Counted from the stretch's first letter, positions 25,526 to 34,568 are shown. The stretch is 64,000 bases of DNA from Blautia luti (GCF_033096465.1 NZ_AP028156.1:1384501-1448500), one strand, 5' to 3'. Numbers and translations are program-made. Notes: a model not told the origin generated them from the letters alone.

Positions 25526-26158
25526 GTGAGAAAGATAAACCGGGCAGTAAAAATAAGGATCTATCCAAATAAAGAACAGATAACCCAGATAGAGAAGACA
25601 ATCGGCTGCAGTCGTTTCCTCTATAACAGGATGCTTGCGGATAAGATCCGCTATTATCAGGAAGAAAAAAAGATGCTGAAAAATACGCCGGCCTGATATA
25701 AAAAAGAATATCCATGGCTGAAAGAGGTAGATTCTCTTGCGCTGGCGAATGTACAGTTAAATCTGGAAGGGGCTTTCCGGAAATTTTTCCGGGAACCGGG
25801 AGTGGGATTTCCGCATTATAAATCGAAAAAACATTGGCGGAAATCCTATACAACGAATATGGTAAATGGGAATATCTGTCTGCAGGACAGGTTCCTGAAA
25901 CTGCCAAAGATGCAGCCGATAAAAATAAAACTCCACCGTATGATCCCGGAGGGATGGAAGCTGAAATCAGTGACTGTGAGCAGGAAACCGTCCGGAAAAT
26001 ATTTTGTCAGCCTGCTGTTCGACTGTGAAAACCAAAACAGCGGAGAAAAGGCAGGCGGAAAAATTCCTGGGGATTGATTTTGCCATGCATGGGATGTGTG
26101 TATTTTCTACCGGTGAAAGAGCAGGATATCCCATGTTTTACCGGAATGCAGAGAAAAA
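25526..26158 (+). pseudogene. tnpB: Decayed TnpB (IS605 OrfB family)
   Basis: From GTG 25526 the frame reads a TnpB N-terminus (VKIRIYPNKEQITQIEKTIG, CSRFLYNRMLADKIRYY). It hits an in-frame TGA near 25696, then goes on through KSKKHWRKSYTTN and VTVSRKPSGKYFVSLLFDCE. A frameshift near 26075 leads to the RuvC-I start FLGIDFAMHGMCVFSTGE, and homology ends at NAEKK near 26158. The rest of the RuvC domain and the zinc ribbon are missing. It belongs to a different TnpB subgroup from the intact copy next to it. The break coincides with the start of an IS607 TnpA remnant. Confidence 0.85.
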
Positions 26159-26389
26159 ATAGGCGTATCTGCCCAGACATTACGAAATTGGGATGCCAAT
26201 GGAAAACTTCATCCGCATCATACTACAGTAAGTGGCTATAGATATTATTCTGATGAGCAACTCAACCAGGTAATAAATGTAAAGCCTAAAAAAACGCATT
26301 ACAATTTTATCCAGGAACTGATACAGGAGGAAACAGATGGTAAAAGCCATAAAAGTAATGCTGATACCAAACAATGTACAGAAAACTAA
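26156..26389 (+). pseudogene. IS607-type TnpA remnant (MerR-like DNA-binding part)
   Basis: In one frame the sequence reads IGVSAQTLRNWDANGKLHPH and then VSGYRYYSDEQLNQVI, the MerR-like helix-turn-helix of IS607 serine recombinases. It continues into an unrelated-looking tail (QELIQEETDGKSHKSNADTK) that ends at TAA 26387-26389, overlapping the tnpB start. The serine recombinase catalytic domain is absent, so this looks like an internal deletion that kept both ends of tnpA. It begins exactly where the decayed upstream tnpB stops. Confidence 0.7.
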
Positions 26390-27500
26390 GATGTTTCAGT
26401 ACGCAGGTGCTTCAAGATTTGCTTATAACTGGGCTTTGGCCAGGGAAATAGAGAACTATGAAAAAGGCGGCGGATTCATTTCAGATGCAGAACTCAGAAA
26501 AGAATTTACGAAGCTTAGACATTCTGATGAATATGTATGGTTACTGAATATCTCAAATAATGTGACCAAACAGGCAGTTAAAGATGCCTGTACTGCTTAT
26601 AAGAACTTTTTCAGGGGGTTGCAAAAGTTCCCAAGATTCAAGTCAAAAAAGAGATCTATGCCGAAGTTCTATCAGGACAACGTTAAGATACGCTTCAGTA
26701 ATACACACGTTAAATTTGAAGGATTTTCTCCCAGCAGGAAAGCAAATAAACAAAAAATGAATTGGGTAAGACTTGCAGAACCTGGACGTATTCCGACAAA
26801 TGTTAAATATATGAACCCGAGAATATCCTTTGACGGATTGAACTGGTGGATCAGCGTATGTGTAGAATTTCCTGACTGCAGGGAAACACTTAATGATGAC
26901 GGAGTCGGCATAGACCTGGGAATCAAAGATCTGGCTGTCTGCTCTGATGGGACTAAGTATAAGAACATCAATAAGAGTCAGAAAGTAAAGAAATTAGAAA
27001 AACAGAAACGCAGATTACAGCGTAGTATCTCTCGTTCTTACGAGAAAAATAAGAAAGGGGAAAGTTACTGTAAAACAAATAATGTAATCAAAAAGGAAAA
27101 ACTTTTATTAAAACGAGATCACAGATTAACAAATATCCGTAAAAATTATTTGAATCAGACTATATCTGAGATCATAAATCGAAAACCAAGATTTATATGT
27201 ATTGAAGATCTGAATGTCAGCGGAATGATGAAAAACAGACATTTATCCAAAGCAGTTCAGGCACAGGGATTTTTTTGGTTTAGAAAACAGCTTGAATATA
27301 AGTGTAGCGATAAAGGGATCCAGCTTATTGTAGCTGATCGATTTTATCCATCATCAAAGCTTTGCAGCTGTTGTGGAAACATCAAAAAAGATTTGAAATT
27401 ATCTGACAGAGTTTATAGATGTGCGTGTGGGAATATGATTGACAGAGATTTCCAGGCATCTATAAATCTCAAGACTTATGGAGAAAAATTTGCAAGCTGA
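26337..27500 (+). CDS. tnpB: TnpB RNA-guided endonuclease homologue (IS607/IS605 family)
   Basis: This intact 387-residue TnpB has an N-terminal wedge/REC part (MVKAIKVMLIPNNVQKTKMF). The split RuvC nuclease has the first Asp in GIDLGIKDLAVCSDG near residue 197, the Glu in CIEDLNVSGMM near 288 and the last Asp in MIDRDFQASINLKTYG near 372. The zinc ribbon is CSCCGNIKKD...YRCACG. All catalytic residues are in place. TnpB cuts DNA guided by an omegaRNA made from the element's right end and keeps transposon copies in place. ATG 26337 has AGGAGG close upstream. The upstream tnpA is truncated, so the element is probably no longer self-mobile. Confidence 0.93.
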   Translation: MVKAIKVMLIPNNVQKTKMFQYAGASRFAYNWALAREIENYEKGGGFISDAELRKEFTKLRHSDEYVWLLNISNNVTKQAVKDACTAYKNFFRGLQKFPRFKSKKRSMPKFYQDNVKIRFSNTHVKFEGFSPSRKANKQKMNWVRLAEPGRIPTNVKYMNPRISFDGLNWWISVCVEFPDCRETLNDDGVGIDLGIKDLAVCSDGTKYKNINKSQKVKKLEKQKRRLQRSISRSYEKNKKGESYCKTNNVIKKEKLLLKRDHRLTNIRKNYLNQTISEIINRKPRFICIEDLNVSGMMKNRHLSKAVQAQGFFWFRKQLEYKCSDKGIQLIVADRFYPSSKLCSCCGNIKKDLKLSDRVYRCACGNMIDRDFQASINLKTYGEKFAS

Positions 27501-27680
27501 CACTGAAATGTTAATACAAATATGTACGGATACGTTAGTCCGAAATTTACGCCTATGGAGAGTACAAGAACTTGTGAGTAGATTGATATTTATATCATCA
27601 AAAGCATACTTGTTGAAGTAGGAATGGAACATAGAAGTTTATAACTTTTTATAAGTTTTCAGTAACGGAAGCGCAGACAC
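27420..27680 (+). ncRNA. Predicted omegaRNA / right end of the TnpB element
   Basis: In IS605/IS607 elements the guide RNA overlaps the 3' end of tnpB and runs to the element boundary. After the tnpB stop there are about 190 bp without a gene. They contain a TTATAA-CTTT-TTATAA hairpin near 27640-27655, followed by a GTTTTCAGTAACGG stretch that I take as the right end region. Exact ends cannot be fixed without a copy at another site. Confidence 0.45.
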
Positions 27681-27698
27681 GAAGCGTATAATATTCCA

Positions 27699-28652
27699 AT
27701 GAACCGTAAGACATATATTGACTATATGAGGGCATTTGCCATACTGCTTGTCATTGCCGGACATGCAAATGCTTTTAATGATCCGGTGAAAACCTGGATC
27801 TATTCATTTCATATGCCGTTGTTTTTCATGATATCAGGTTTGACATTGTCGGAAAAAAAACTGTCATTAAAATTAGTAGAAAAGAAAGTCCGGGTATTGC
27901 TGGTTCCATATATAGTCTGGGGATTACTGTATTCATCGTTGACACCCGGAAATGTTGTGAAGATTTGCTATGGAAGTTATCGCTCCATTGCCAGTGCAGG
28001 ATCATTAACATCATTGTGGTTTTTGCCGACAATGTTTATTGCTTATTTTATTTCACAGATTTTGATAAAAATCAGAAAGAGTGTTTTACGTCTTCTATTT
28101 GTTATAGGCGTGTTCTTAGTGGGGTGTTATCTGCCGGAAATAAAAGAGGGGTATCCATGGTGTATCAATATTGGTTTTATAGCGGCCACCTTTATTTTTG
28201 CAGGTTATCTGATAAAAGAACTGACAGATAAAAGGTGGAGTTTGGGCATCATGATTGCAGGTACAATGATAGGGGCCGCAGGTACATGGATGTATCATTT
28301 GAATTCTGTTAATGTGAAATCCTATATTCTGATGGCTTCAGGGAGAATTGGAAATTCGGCATGGTTTGTTATAAGTTCATTGTGTGGATTTATATTTATT
28401 TACTTTTTTTCAAAGATTGTGGAATATTATCTGCCGGGGAACGAAATAATTTCTCACCTTGGACAAAATACAATGACTGTTTTTCTGATCAATAAACCTA
28501 TATTGCAGATTCTTGAGGATGTATTGAATAGAGTGGCTGTTAAAAATGAGATCAGATTGATTTTGGCTGTGTGTATTACAGCAATTGTGGCTTGTCTGAT
28601 CAGTAAAGTCATTAATGTTTTCCTTCCTGCTGCAGTTGGAAAAAAAGTGTAG
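27699..28652 (+). CDS. Acyltransferase 3 family membrane protein
   Basis: This 317-residue acyltransferase-3 enzyme begins MNRKTYIDYMRAFAILLVIA, with GHANAF carrying the family His, and IYSFHMPLFFMISGLTLSEK is the second block. About ten membrane spans follow. It is separate from the glycan locus. No ribosome site is visible, and a TATAAT sits only seven bases before the ATG, right after the TnpB right end. The original promoter and leader may have been removed by the element, and the message may be leaderless. An intrinsic terminator follows. The acyl group and target are unknown. Confidence 0.88.
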   Translation: MNRKTYIDYMRAFAILLVIAGHANAFNDPVKTWIYSFHMPLFFMISGLTLSEKKLSLKLVEKKVRVLLVPYIVWGLLYSSLTPGNVVKICYGSYRSIASAGSLTSLWFLPTMFIAYFISQILIKIRKSVLRLLFVIGVFLVGCYLPEIKEGYPWCINIGFIAATFIFAGYLIKELTDKRWSLGIMIAGTMIGAAGTWMYHLNSVNVKSYILMASGRIGNSAWFVISSLCGFIFIYFFSKIVEYYLPGNEIISHLGQNTMTVFLINKPILQILEDVLNRVAVKNEIRLILAVCITAIVACLISKVINVFLPAAVGKKV

Positions 28653-28661
28653 GACATACAA

Positions 28662-28690
28662 AAAAAGGAACCATCAGGGTTCCTTTTTAT
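28662..28690 (+). terminator. Intrinsic terminator
   Basis: A perfect 11-bp stem (AAAAAGGAACC / GGTTCCTTTTT) with an ATCAG loop ends in a T run, nine bases after the acyltransferase stop. Confidence 0.9.
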
Positions 28691-28837
28691 ATGGCATATT
28701 ATCTAAAACACTTTTTGCAGGGTTCATATCCTCTGCGTCTGGCTTCGCTGAGAGATGGGATCAATGATAAAATCGAAATACTCTGATAGAGCACAAAACG
28801 AAAAATAATATAAGACAGAACGAGATGAGGCATGCAT

Positions 28838-29362
28838 ATGGAATTATCTAAATATCTTCTGACAGACATGAAACAGCCGATTTCCTATATACCACAGGGA
28901 ATTCTGACCGGGGTGGTGGCGGTTATGGTGATGTATTTGGTCTGGAAGAGAAGAAAAGCGGAAAGTGATACGAAGAAACTGGCAGTTTTTTTCATGCTGT
29001 TTCTTTATGGGACGGTGCTGGCGGTGCAGACCTTTTTTTCCAGAACTCCAGGGACCAGAAGGTCTGTAGAACTGGGGCTGTTGGGAACCTGGGGAACTAC
29101 CTGGCAGGCCCATGCATACGTGATCGAGAATGTGATCCTGTTTCTGCCGTTGGGAATCCTGCTTCCTCTGGCGGACAGGAGGTTGGCGCAGTGGAAGAGA
29201 ATTTTTCTGATCAGTGCAGGTTGTTCAGTAATGATAGAAGTGCTGCAGTATATCACTGCCAGAGGATACAGTCAGTTGGATGATGTAGTGACGAATACGC
29301 TGGGAGGATGTCTGGGATATATCATTTATAAAACTCTGATAAGGCTGAAGAGAAAGAAGTGA
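28838..29362 (+). CDS. VanZ-like family membrane protein
   Basis: This protein of about 174 residues has four to five hydrophobic spans and the VanZ-like core VIENVILFLPLGILLPLADR, followed by SAGCSVMIEVLQYITARGYS and LDDVVTNTLGGCLGYIIYKT. It is the second VanZ-like protein of the window and shares the layout of the one at 19538. ATG 28838 is chosen over ATG 28832 because the GAGG ribosome site is seven bases upstream of it. The biochemical role of this family is not known. Confidence 0.88.
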   Translation: MELSKYLLTDMKQPISYIPQGILTGVVAVMVMYLVWKRRKAESDTKKLAVFFMLFLYGTVLAVQTFFSRTPGTRRSVELGLLGTWGTTWQAHAYVIENVILFLPLGILLPLADRRLAQWKRIFLISAGCSVMIEVLQYITARGYSQLDDVVTNTLGGCLGYIIYKTLIRLKRKK

Positions 29363-29408
29363 GCTTATTGCTTACACGCCACTATCCGGGACATACAGCG
29401 CGAAGCGT

Positions 29409-29435
29409 GTTACTGAGAATGTAGGGAACAGTAAC
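29409..29435 (+). repeat. Short inverted repeat after VanZ gene
   Basis: GTTACTG (29409-29415) pairs with CAGTAAC (29429-29435). There is no T run. It lies in the junction between the VanZ gene and the decayed HTH-protein fragment. Confidence 0.4.
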
Positions 29436-29461
29436 GAAGTGAGATTATACGACACCAGCCA

Positions 29462-29630
29462 CTTGCATGGAGCAGTGTGCGTCTTGCATTCCGCCATGCG
29501 TTGGAGATACAAGAAGAAATCCCCCGGCCGAAGGCACTGGGGGATTTCTTATATTTATCCTATTTTCTGGGAGTTTAGTCTGATAAAAGTTCCGGATGCA
29601 GTGGCCAGGAAAATGAAGGGCAGCTGTTGA
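29462..29630 (+). pseudogene. Decayed C-terminal fragment related to the gene at 23151-23999
   Basis: One frame reads LAWSSVRLAFRHALE and PRPKALGD, matching LAWSSVLLALGNIKGE and RPKALGD of the gene at 23151. After a frameshift near 29545 the other frame reads YIYPIFWEFSLIKVPDAVAR, matching YIYGMFYRFGLIDVPDEVKE. No start or front part is present. The sequence also contains a 9-bp inverted repeat, AAATCCCCC/GGGGGATTT, that could end transcription from the VanZ gene. Confidence 0.75.
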
Positions 29631-29634
29631 GAAT

Positions 29635-30999
29635 TCAGGTGTTCTCAGGCAGCCGTCTGCTGATATGATGGAAAGTTAAGGTAAATATGATTCCTTTTAC
29701 AACAGAAGAAACAGTAAGCGCCCACCAGATCCCATTCAATCCCATGCCTGCCCAGGTAAGGAGCATTGCAAGAGGGATTCTTGCACCTGTGAGGATAACG
29801 CTGATGAGACTGCATAGTCTGGTGCGCCCCAGCCCTGACAGAGCGCCGATGGTCATCAGTTCCACAGACATAAAGGTTTCACTGAATCCGATAATGATCA
29901 GATAGTTTACAGCGATAGCCAGAGCCTCTTTTTCATGAAAAAATAATCCGGCAATAGGTCCTGGCAGAAATACAAAAGCTGAGGTGACCAGAAGTCCCCA
30001 TATAACGAGAATACGGAAGGAAAGACTGTAACCTTTACGGATACGGTCTTTTTTTCGTGCACCGTAATTCTGAGCTACAAATGCATTCAGGGCAGAGGCA
30101 AAGCCGTCTGCTGTGTTCCAGGATACAGATTCGATCTGTCCGCCTACGCGCTGAACGGCAATAGCAGCAGCTCCATAGGAAGAGACCATGCGTGTCAGTA
30201 TCATGGAGATCATACAGTAAATACTGCTCTGTATGGCAGTGGGAAAACCGATTCTGAAAATAGGTTCATAGTATTCTTTCGAAAAACGTGACAGCAGATG
30301 CAAATGTTGCAGAATATTGGATTCCAGCCTGGAACAACGGATCCGCAGAACCAGGATCAGGAACACAAGAATCTGCGAGCTTACCGTTGCAATGGCGGCA
30401 CCTGTAACTTCAAGCCGGGGAAAAGGTCCGATGCCCAGAATCAGCAGTGGATCCAGAAGCATATTTCCGGCAAGGCCGACGAAGTTGGCCAGCAGAGGAG
30501 TTCGTGAATCACCCTGAGCTGTGGAAAGACCGGTCAGGGTCAGATTCAAAAAGGGAAAAAGGATCAATCCGCAGGTGATCAGGGTATAGGATCTGGCAGC
30601 AGAGTAAGTTTCTGCGTCTGTCAGATGAAAGAAGCCCAGCAGAGGACGGATAAAAAGGATACAGACAGCAGCAAATAAAAGCCCGAACAGAACCGTGATC
30701 TGCAGAGAGCAGGCAGCATAGGAGCGAGCCTGTTCATAGTTTTTTCGTCCACAGGACTGGGCCACATTCACCTGTCCGCCCATGCGGGGCAGGGCTGCGA
30801 TTCCCTGGGAAAGCCAGACATACATGCCGCCTACTCCTACACCTGCCACAGCCTTGGCGCCAAGCAGTCCGATCCATGCCATATCCGTAATGTTATAGGC
30901 GGTTCCCAGCATGGAAGAGATCATAATAGGCAGAGCAAGCTCTGCCAGATTTTTCAGGATCGGCCCGGAGGTCAGATCCACATTTTTTGATTTGTTCAT
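29635..30999 (-). CDS. MATE family efflux transporter
   Basis: This 454-residue protein has about 12 membrane spans and would export drugs or metabolites using a sodium or proton gradient. It starts KNVDLTSGPILKNLAELALP, with IMISSMLGTAYNITDMAWIG as the first spans, and LTGLSTAQGDSRTPLLANFV is the typical mid-region with the polar GDS. The two halves show the MATE repeat. It lies just after the ABC-F gene on the same strand with a 23-base gap, so the two may be cotranscribed. Substrate unknown. Confidence 0.93.
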   Translation of the reverse strand: MNKSKNVDLTSGPILKNLAELALPIMISSMLGTAYNITDMAWIGLLGAKAVAGVGVGGMYVWLSQGIAALPRMGGQVNVAQSCGRKNYEQARSYAACSLQITVLFGLLFAAVCILFIRPLLGFFHLTDAETYSAARSYTLITCGLILFPFLNLTLTGLSTAQGDSRTPLLANFVGLAGNMLLDPLLILGIGPFPRLEVTGAAIATVSSQILVFLILVLRIRCSRLESNILQHLHLLSRFSKEYYEPIFRIGFPTAIQSSIYCMISMILTRMVSSYGAAAIAVQRVGGQIESVSWNTADGFASALNAFVAQNYGARKKDRIRKGYSLSFRILVIWGLLVTSAFVFLPGPIAGLFFHEKEALAIAVNYLIIIGFSETFMSVELMTIGALSGLGRTRLCSLISVILTGARIPLAMLLTWAGMGLNGIWWALTVSSVVKGIIFTLTFHHISRRLPENT

Positions 31000-31022
31000 T
31001 TGTACTTTACCTGTGATTATAG

Positions 31023-32579
31023 TTATAATACCTTAGTAGTCCACTTGCTGCAGTCCCATACCTGGGACACTACATCCTGGTAGAATTCCGGTTCGTGGCA
31101 GATCAGCAGGATACTTCCTTTATATTCGATCAGTGCCTGCTTTAATGCTTCTTTAGCGTCCACATCCAGATGGTTGGTGGGCTCGTCCAGGAGCAGGATG
31201 TTTGTTTCTTTATTTACCAGTTTGCACAGGCGGACCTTCGCCTGTTCACCACCACTTAAAACACGGACCTGGCTTTCGATATGTTTGGTAGTCAGTCCAC
31301 ATTTGGCCAGGGCTGAACGTACTTCATACTGGGTGTAAGAAGGGAATTCTGCCCAGATCTCCTCAATACAGGTGGTTTTATTGTCACCTTTTACTTCCTG
31401 CTCGAAGTATCCGATCTGCAGATTGTCTCCCAGTTCACGGGAACCTTTCAGGGCAGGTGTCAGTCCCAGGATACTTTTTAAAAGAGTGGTCTTTCCGATT
31501 CCATTGGCACCTACCAGTGCAATCTTGTTTCCGCGTTCCATGGTAAGAGAAAGTGGTTTGGAAAGAGGTTCGGTATATCCGATGACCAGATCCTTTGTCT
31601 CGAAGATCAGCTTGCCTGGGGTTCTGCCGTATTTGAAATGAAACTCCGGCTTTGGTTTATCGGCGGCAAGTTCGATCACATCCATCTTATCCAGTTTCTT
31701 CTGTCTGGACATTGCCATATTTCTGGTGGAAACTCTTGCTTTATTTCTGGCTACGAAATCTTTTAGCTCACTGATTTCCTGCTGCTGGCGGCGGTAAGCA
31801 GCTTCCAGCTGAGCTTTTTTTACCTCATAGACTTCCTGGAAGTGGTCATAATCGCCTACATAACGGTTCAGCTCCTGATTTTCCATATGATAGATCAGAT
31901 TGATGACAGAATTCAGGAACGGAATATCATGGGAGATGAGGATAAATGCATTTTCATAGTCCTGAAGATAGCGCTTCAGCCATTCAATATGTTCTTCGTC
32001 CAGATAGTTGGTCGGCTCGTCCAGAAGGAGGATATCAGGCTTTTCCAGAAGCAGTTTGCCAAGTAACACTTTGGTTCTTTGCCCACCGCTTAATTCTGTG
32101 ACATCCCGTTCCAGCCCGATATCCAGCAGTCCCAGAGCTCTGGCAACTTCCTCCACTTTCGCGTCGATCACGTAGAAATCATGCATGGTAAGGGTATCCT
32201 GAATGGTTCCCAGTTCTTCCATCAGAGCATCCATTTCCTCAGGTGAAGCAGTTCCCAGGGAATCGCAGATGGAATTCATTCGTTCTTCCATTTCGAACAG
32301 CCAGGAAAAAGCGGATTTCAGTACATCCCGGATGGTCATGCCCTGGGAGAGGACAGAATGCTGGTCCAGGTAACCGATGCGGATATTTTTGGCCCATTCG
32401 ATCTTGCCTTCATCCGGCATCAGTTTGCCTGTGACAATATTGAAAAATGTGGACTTGCCTTCGCCGTTGGCACCTACCAGTCCGATATGTTCGCCCTTTA
32501 AAAGGCGGAAAGATACATCATTAAAAATGGCACGGTCGCCAAATCCATGTGTCAGGTGTTCTACATTTAAAATGCTCAT
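31023..32579 (-). CDS. ABC-F family ATPase (ribosome-associated)
   Basis: This 518-residue soluble protein with two ABC domains and no membrane part is the ABC-F layout, which acts on the ribosome in translation or antibiotic protection. Walker A motifs are GANGEGKST near residue 36 and GANGIGKTT near 356. Signatures are LSGGQRTKVLLGK and LSGGEQAKVRLCK, and both Walker B segments read LLLDEPTN. A charged linker (YRRQQQEISELKDFVARNKA) separates the domains. It resembles the YkpA/YbiT branch rather than dedicated resistance proteins, so a housekeeping role is more likely. Confidence 0.93.
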   Translation of the reverse strand: MSILNVEHLTHGFGDRAIFNDVSFRLLKGEHIGLVGANGEGKSTFFNIVTGKLMPDEGKIEWAKNIRIGYLDQHSVLSQGMTIRDVLKSAFSWLFEMEERMNSICDSLGTASPEEMDALMEELGTIQDTLTMHDFYVIDAKVEEVARALGLLDIGLERDVTELSGGQRTKVLLGKLLLEKPDILLLDEPTNYLDEEHIEWLKRYLQDYENAFILISHDIPFLNSVINLIYHMENQELNRYVGDYDHFQEVYEVKKAQLEAAYRRQQQEISELKDFVARNKARVSTRNMAMSRQKKLDKMDVIELAADKPKPEFHFKYGRTPGKLIFETKDLVIGYTEPLSKPLSLTMERGNKIALVGANGIGKTTLLKSILGLTPALKGSRELGDNLQIGYFEQEVKGDNKTTCIEEIWAEFPSYTQYEVRSALAKCGLTTKHIESQVRVLSGGEQAKVRLCKLVNKETNILLLDEPTNHLDVDAKEALKQALIEYKGSILLICHEPEFYQDVVSQVWDCSKWTTKVL

Positions 32580-32604
32580 AAATAGTCTCCTCAGATCATT
32601 GATT

Positions 32605-34350
32605 TTATACTTCTGTGACGTTTTTGATGGAGGGTTCTGCCATCAGAGAATAGTTGGTGTAATAGACTACGAATCCGGGCTTGGAACCTGCAGGTTTCTT
32701 TACATGTTTTTTCTGGATATAATCGATCTCCACTTTAGGGGCAGTACGGCCTTTGGAATAATAAGCCGCAAGTCCGCCTGCAATCTCGAAGATATGGTCA
32801 GGGAGCTCCCCGTCTTTGGATTTCACAACTACATGGGAACCTGCCATTTTTTTTGCGTGGAACCACCAGTCATTGCCAGTGGCGAATTTGAAGGTCAGCT
32901 CATCATTCTGGAAGTTATTTTTGCCCACATAGATGTCGTAACCGTCATCAGTGACGTAATGGAAAGGCTTGGATTTCGCCTGCATCTTCTGGCCTTTTTT
33001 GCGGTCGTAATGTTTCTTGATGTATCCATACTCCATAAGTTCTTCTTTGATCTGCGCCAGATCACTTTCAGCCAGGGCGATATCCAGGGCATTTGACACA
33101 GATTCCAGATGCTCGATCTCACTGCGTGTATCTGCAATCTGTTCCGTGAGCGCTTCCTCCGTACGTTTCAGTTTGCCGTATTTGTCAAAATATTTCTTGG
33201 AATTCTCTGCCGGGGTCATGGTCGGATCCAGAGGAATGGTGATTTCCTCATTGGTATAATAATTCAGGGCTTTAAAAGATGTGCAGCCTTCCTCCAGACC
33301 ATATCCGTAGGTGTTGATCAGCTCGCCGTAAACCTTGTATTTGTCTTTTTTGGCAGTATCTTTCATCTGCTTTTCCTGGAGATTGAGCTTTTTGCGGTTT
33401 CGTTCCAGGGCAGTCTGCACGATCCTTCTTAAGTCGGAAGATTTCTGATGGATACGTGTCAGAGTATTTTTCGTTGCATAATAGGTCTCAAGCATTGCGG
33501 AAACGCTGTCAAATTTCACAGAGTGATATTCAGGTCCGTACTGCTGGAAAGGAAGGACTCCGTATTCCACAGGTTCTTCCCCGCGGTAAATAATATTGGG
33601 TGTGAAATCCCGTTCTTTCACCTGATCCATCAGACGGCAGAACGTATGATAGAGATGGATCTGCGCTGTTTCATCCAGAGACTGGGCTGCATCACTGCCG
33701 TCGATGGAAGCGCGGAAACAAACTTCCTCAGCTACAACAGGACTGATACCGGTGAGAGAGGAGTACAGGGCTTTGGAAATATTGCAGGGTTTCCTGCATA
33801 CGGTATTGATAAAATCCTCATCACTGACAGTCAGAGGATCCAGTTTGTCCTGGGTCTGCGGAATGAAATATTCCCTTCCGGGCAGAACTTCACGGACTGA
33901 ACTCATATGGGAAGAAACATGCTTGATACTGTCCAGGATCATTCCCTTGTCATCGCAGAAAATAATATTGCTGTGTTTTCCCATCAGTTCCATGATCAGA
34001 ACTTTCTTGCAGGGATCTCCAAGCTCATTGAGATGTTCCAGCTCGAACTCCACAACTCTTTCAAGTCCTGGCTGTCGGATATCTGCGATCCGGGCACTGC
34101 CGATATGTTTACGCAGCAGCATACAAAAATTCGGAGCAGTCAGAGGACTTACTTTATTTTTCTCTGTAAAATAGATCAAAGGCAAAGAAGCGCTGGCACT
34201 AAGTAAAAGCCGGCACTGCCCCAGGGCTCCCTTCCCGGTAATCAGAAGTTCATCTGCCTCAGGCTGGGCAATCTTATTAAACCGTCCGCCATCCAAAAAT
34301 TTATGCAGCTCATCTACCATAGCTGCGATCGTAACACCATCAAAAGCCAT
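32605..34350 (-). CDS. rqcH: RqcH/Rqc2-type NFACT protein (ribosome quality control)
   Basis: This protein of about 581 residues has the NFACT order: N-terminal domain (MAFDGVTIAAMVDELHKFLD), helical and coiled-coil middle (TALERNRKKLNLQEKQMKDT), and C-terminal NFACT-R domain (ATGNDWWFHAKKMAGSHVVV). Bacterial RqcH binds the 50S subunit with a stalled peptidyl-tRNA and adds alanine tails that mark the chain for ClpXP. Older annotations call it fibronectin-binding protein. ATG 34350 has AGGAG eight bases upstream, better than 34359. It is divergent from yicC. Confidence 0.93.
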   Translation of the reverse strand: MAFDGVTIAAMVDELHKFLDGGRFNKIAQPEADELLITGKGALGQCRLLLSASASLPLIYFTEKNKVSPLTAPNFCMLLRKHIGSARIADIRQPGLERVVEFELEHLNELGDPCKKVLIMELMGKHSNIIFCDDKGMILDSIKHVSSHMSSVREVLPGREYFIPQTQDKLDPLTVSDEDFINTVCRKPCNISKALYSSLTGISPVVAEEVCFRASIDGSDAAQSLDETAQIHLYHTFCRLMDQVKERDFTPNIIYRGEEPVEYGVLPFQQYGPEYHSVKFDSVSAMLETYYATKNTLTRIHQKSSDLRRIVQTALERNRKKLNLQEKQMKDTAKKDKYKVYGELINTYGYGLEEGCTSFKALNYYTNEEITIPLDPTMTPAENSKKYFDKYGKLKRTEEALTEQIADTRSEIEHLESVSNALDIALAESDLAQIKEELMEYGYIKKHYDRKKGQKMQAKSKPFHYVTDDGYDIYVGKNNFQNDELTFKFATGNDWWFHAKKMAGSHVVVKSKDGELPDHIFEIAGGLAAYYSKGRTAPKVEIDYIQKKHVKKPAGSKPGFVVYYTNYSLMAEPSIKNVTEV

Positions 34351-34458
34351 AACACACACTCCTAACTTAATCTATCTATAAAAAACATTCTGTTTGCGTC
34401 TGCTTCTCATGAATGTGAGTATACCATACAATTCCCTTCCATATCAATGAAAAAATAT

Positions 34459-34487
34459 TTGACGTCCTTTCAATAATGAACTATAAT
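34459..34487 (+). promoter_or_regulatory. SigA-type promoter for yicC operon
   Basis: TTGACG (34459-34464), a 17-base spacer and TATAAT (34482-34487) lie about 80 bases before yicC. Confidence 0.85.
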
Positions 34488-34568
34488 AAATCCGTATGTA
34501 AATTTCAAAGTAAAAACGAATCAAACGTGTAATCAAAAATTCAAAGACCCACAAAGAGAGAAGACAAT

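Larger units (their letters stand above)
25427..27680 (+). mobile_element. Composite of two TnpB-type insertion sequence remnants
   Basis: A decayed IS605-type tnpB (25526-26158) is joined without a spacer to an IS607-type tnpA remnant, intact tnpB and right end (26156 to about 27680). No intact transposase remains. The order suggests insertion of the IS607-type element into the older one, followed by deletion. Confidence 0.65.

Noticed and set aside
26180..26374. Minus-strand hydrophobic frame of 64 codons
   Set aside because: It lies opposite the TnpA remnant and tnpB start, and nothing supports translation.
29439..29630. Independent 63-codon gene
   Set aside because: Its second half matches the C-terminus of the HTH-like protein at 23151, and its first half is out of frame, so it is a remnant.
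32377..33096. 239-codon plus-strand frame
   Set aside because: It is antisense to the ABC-F and rqcH genes and has no supporting start or domain.
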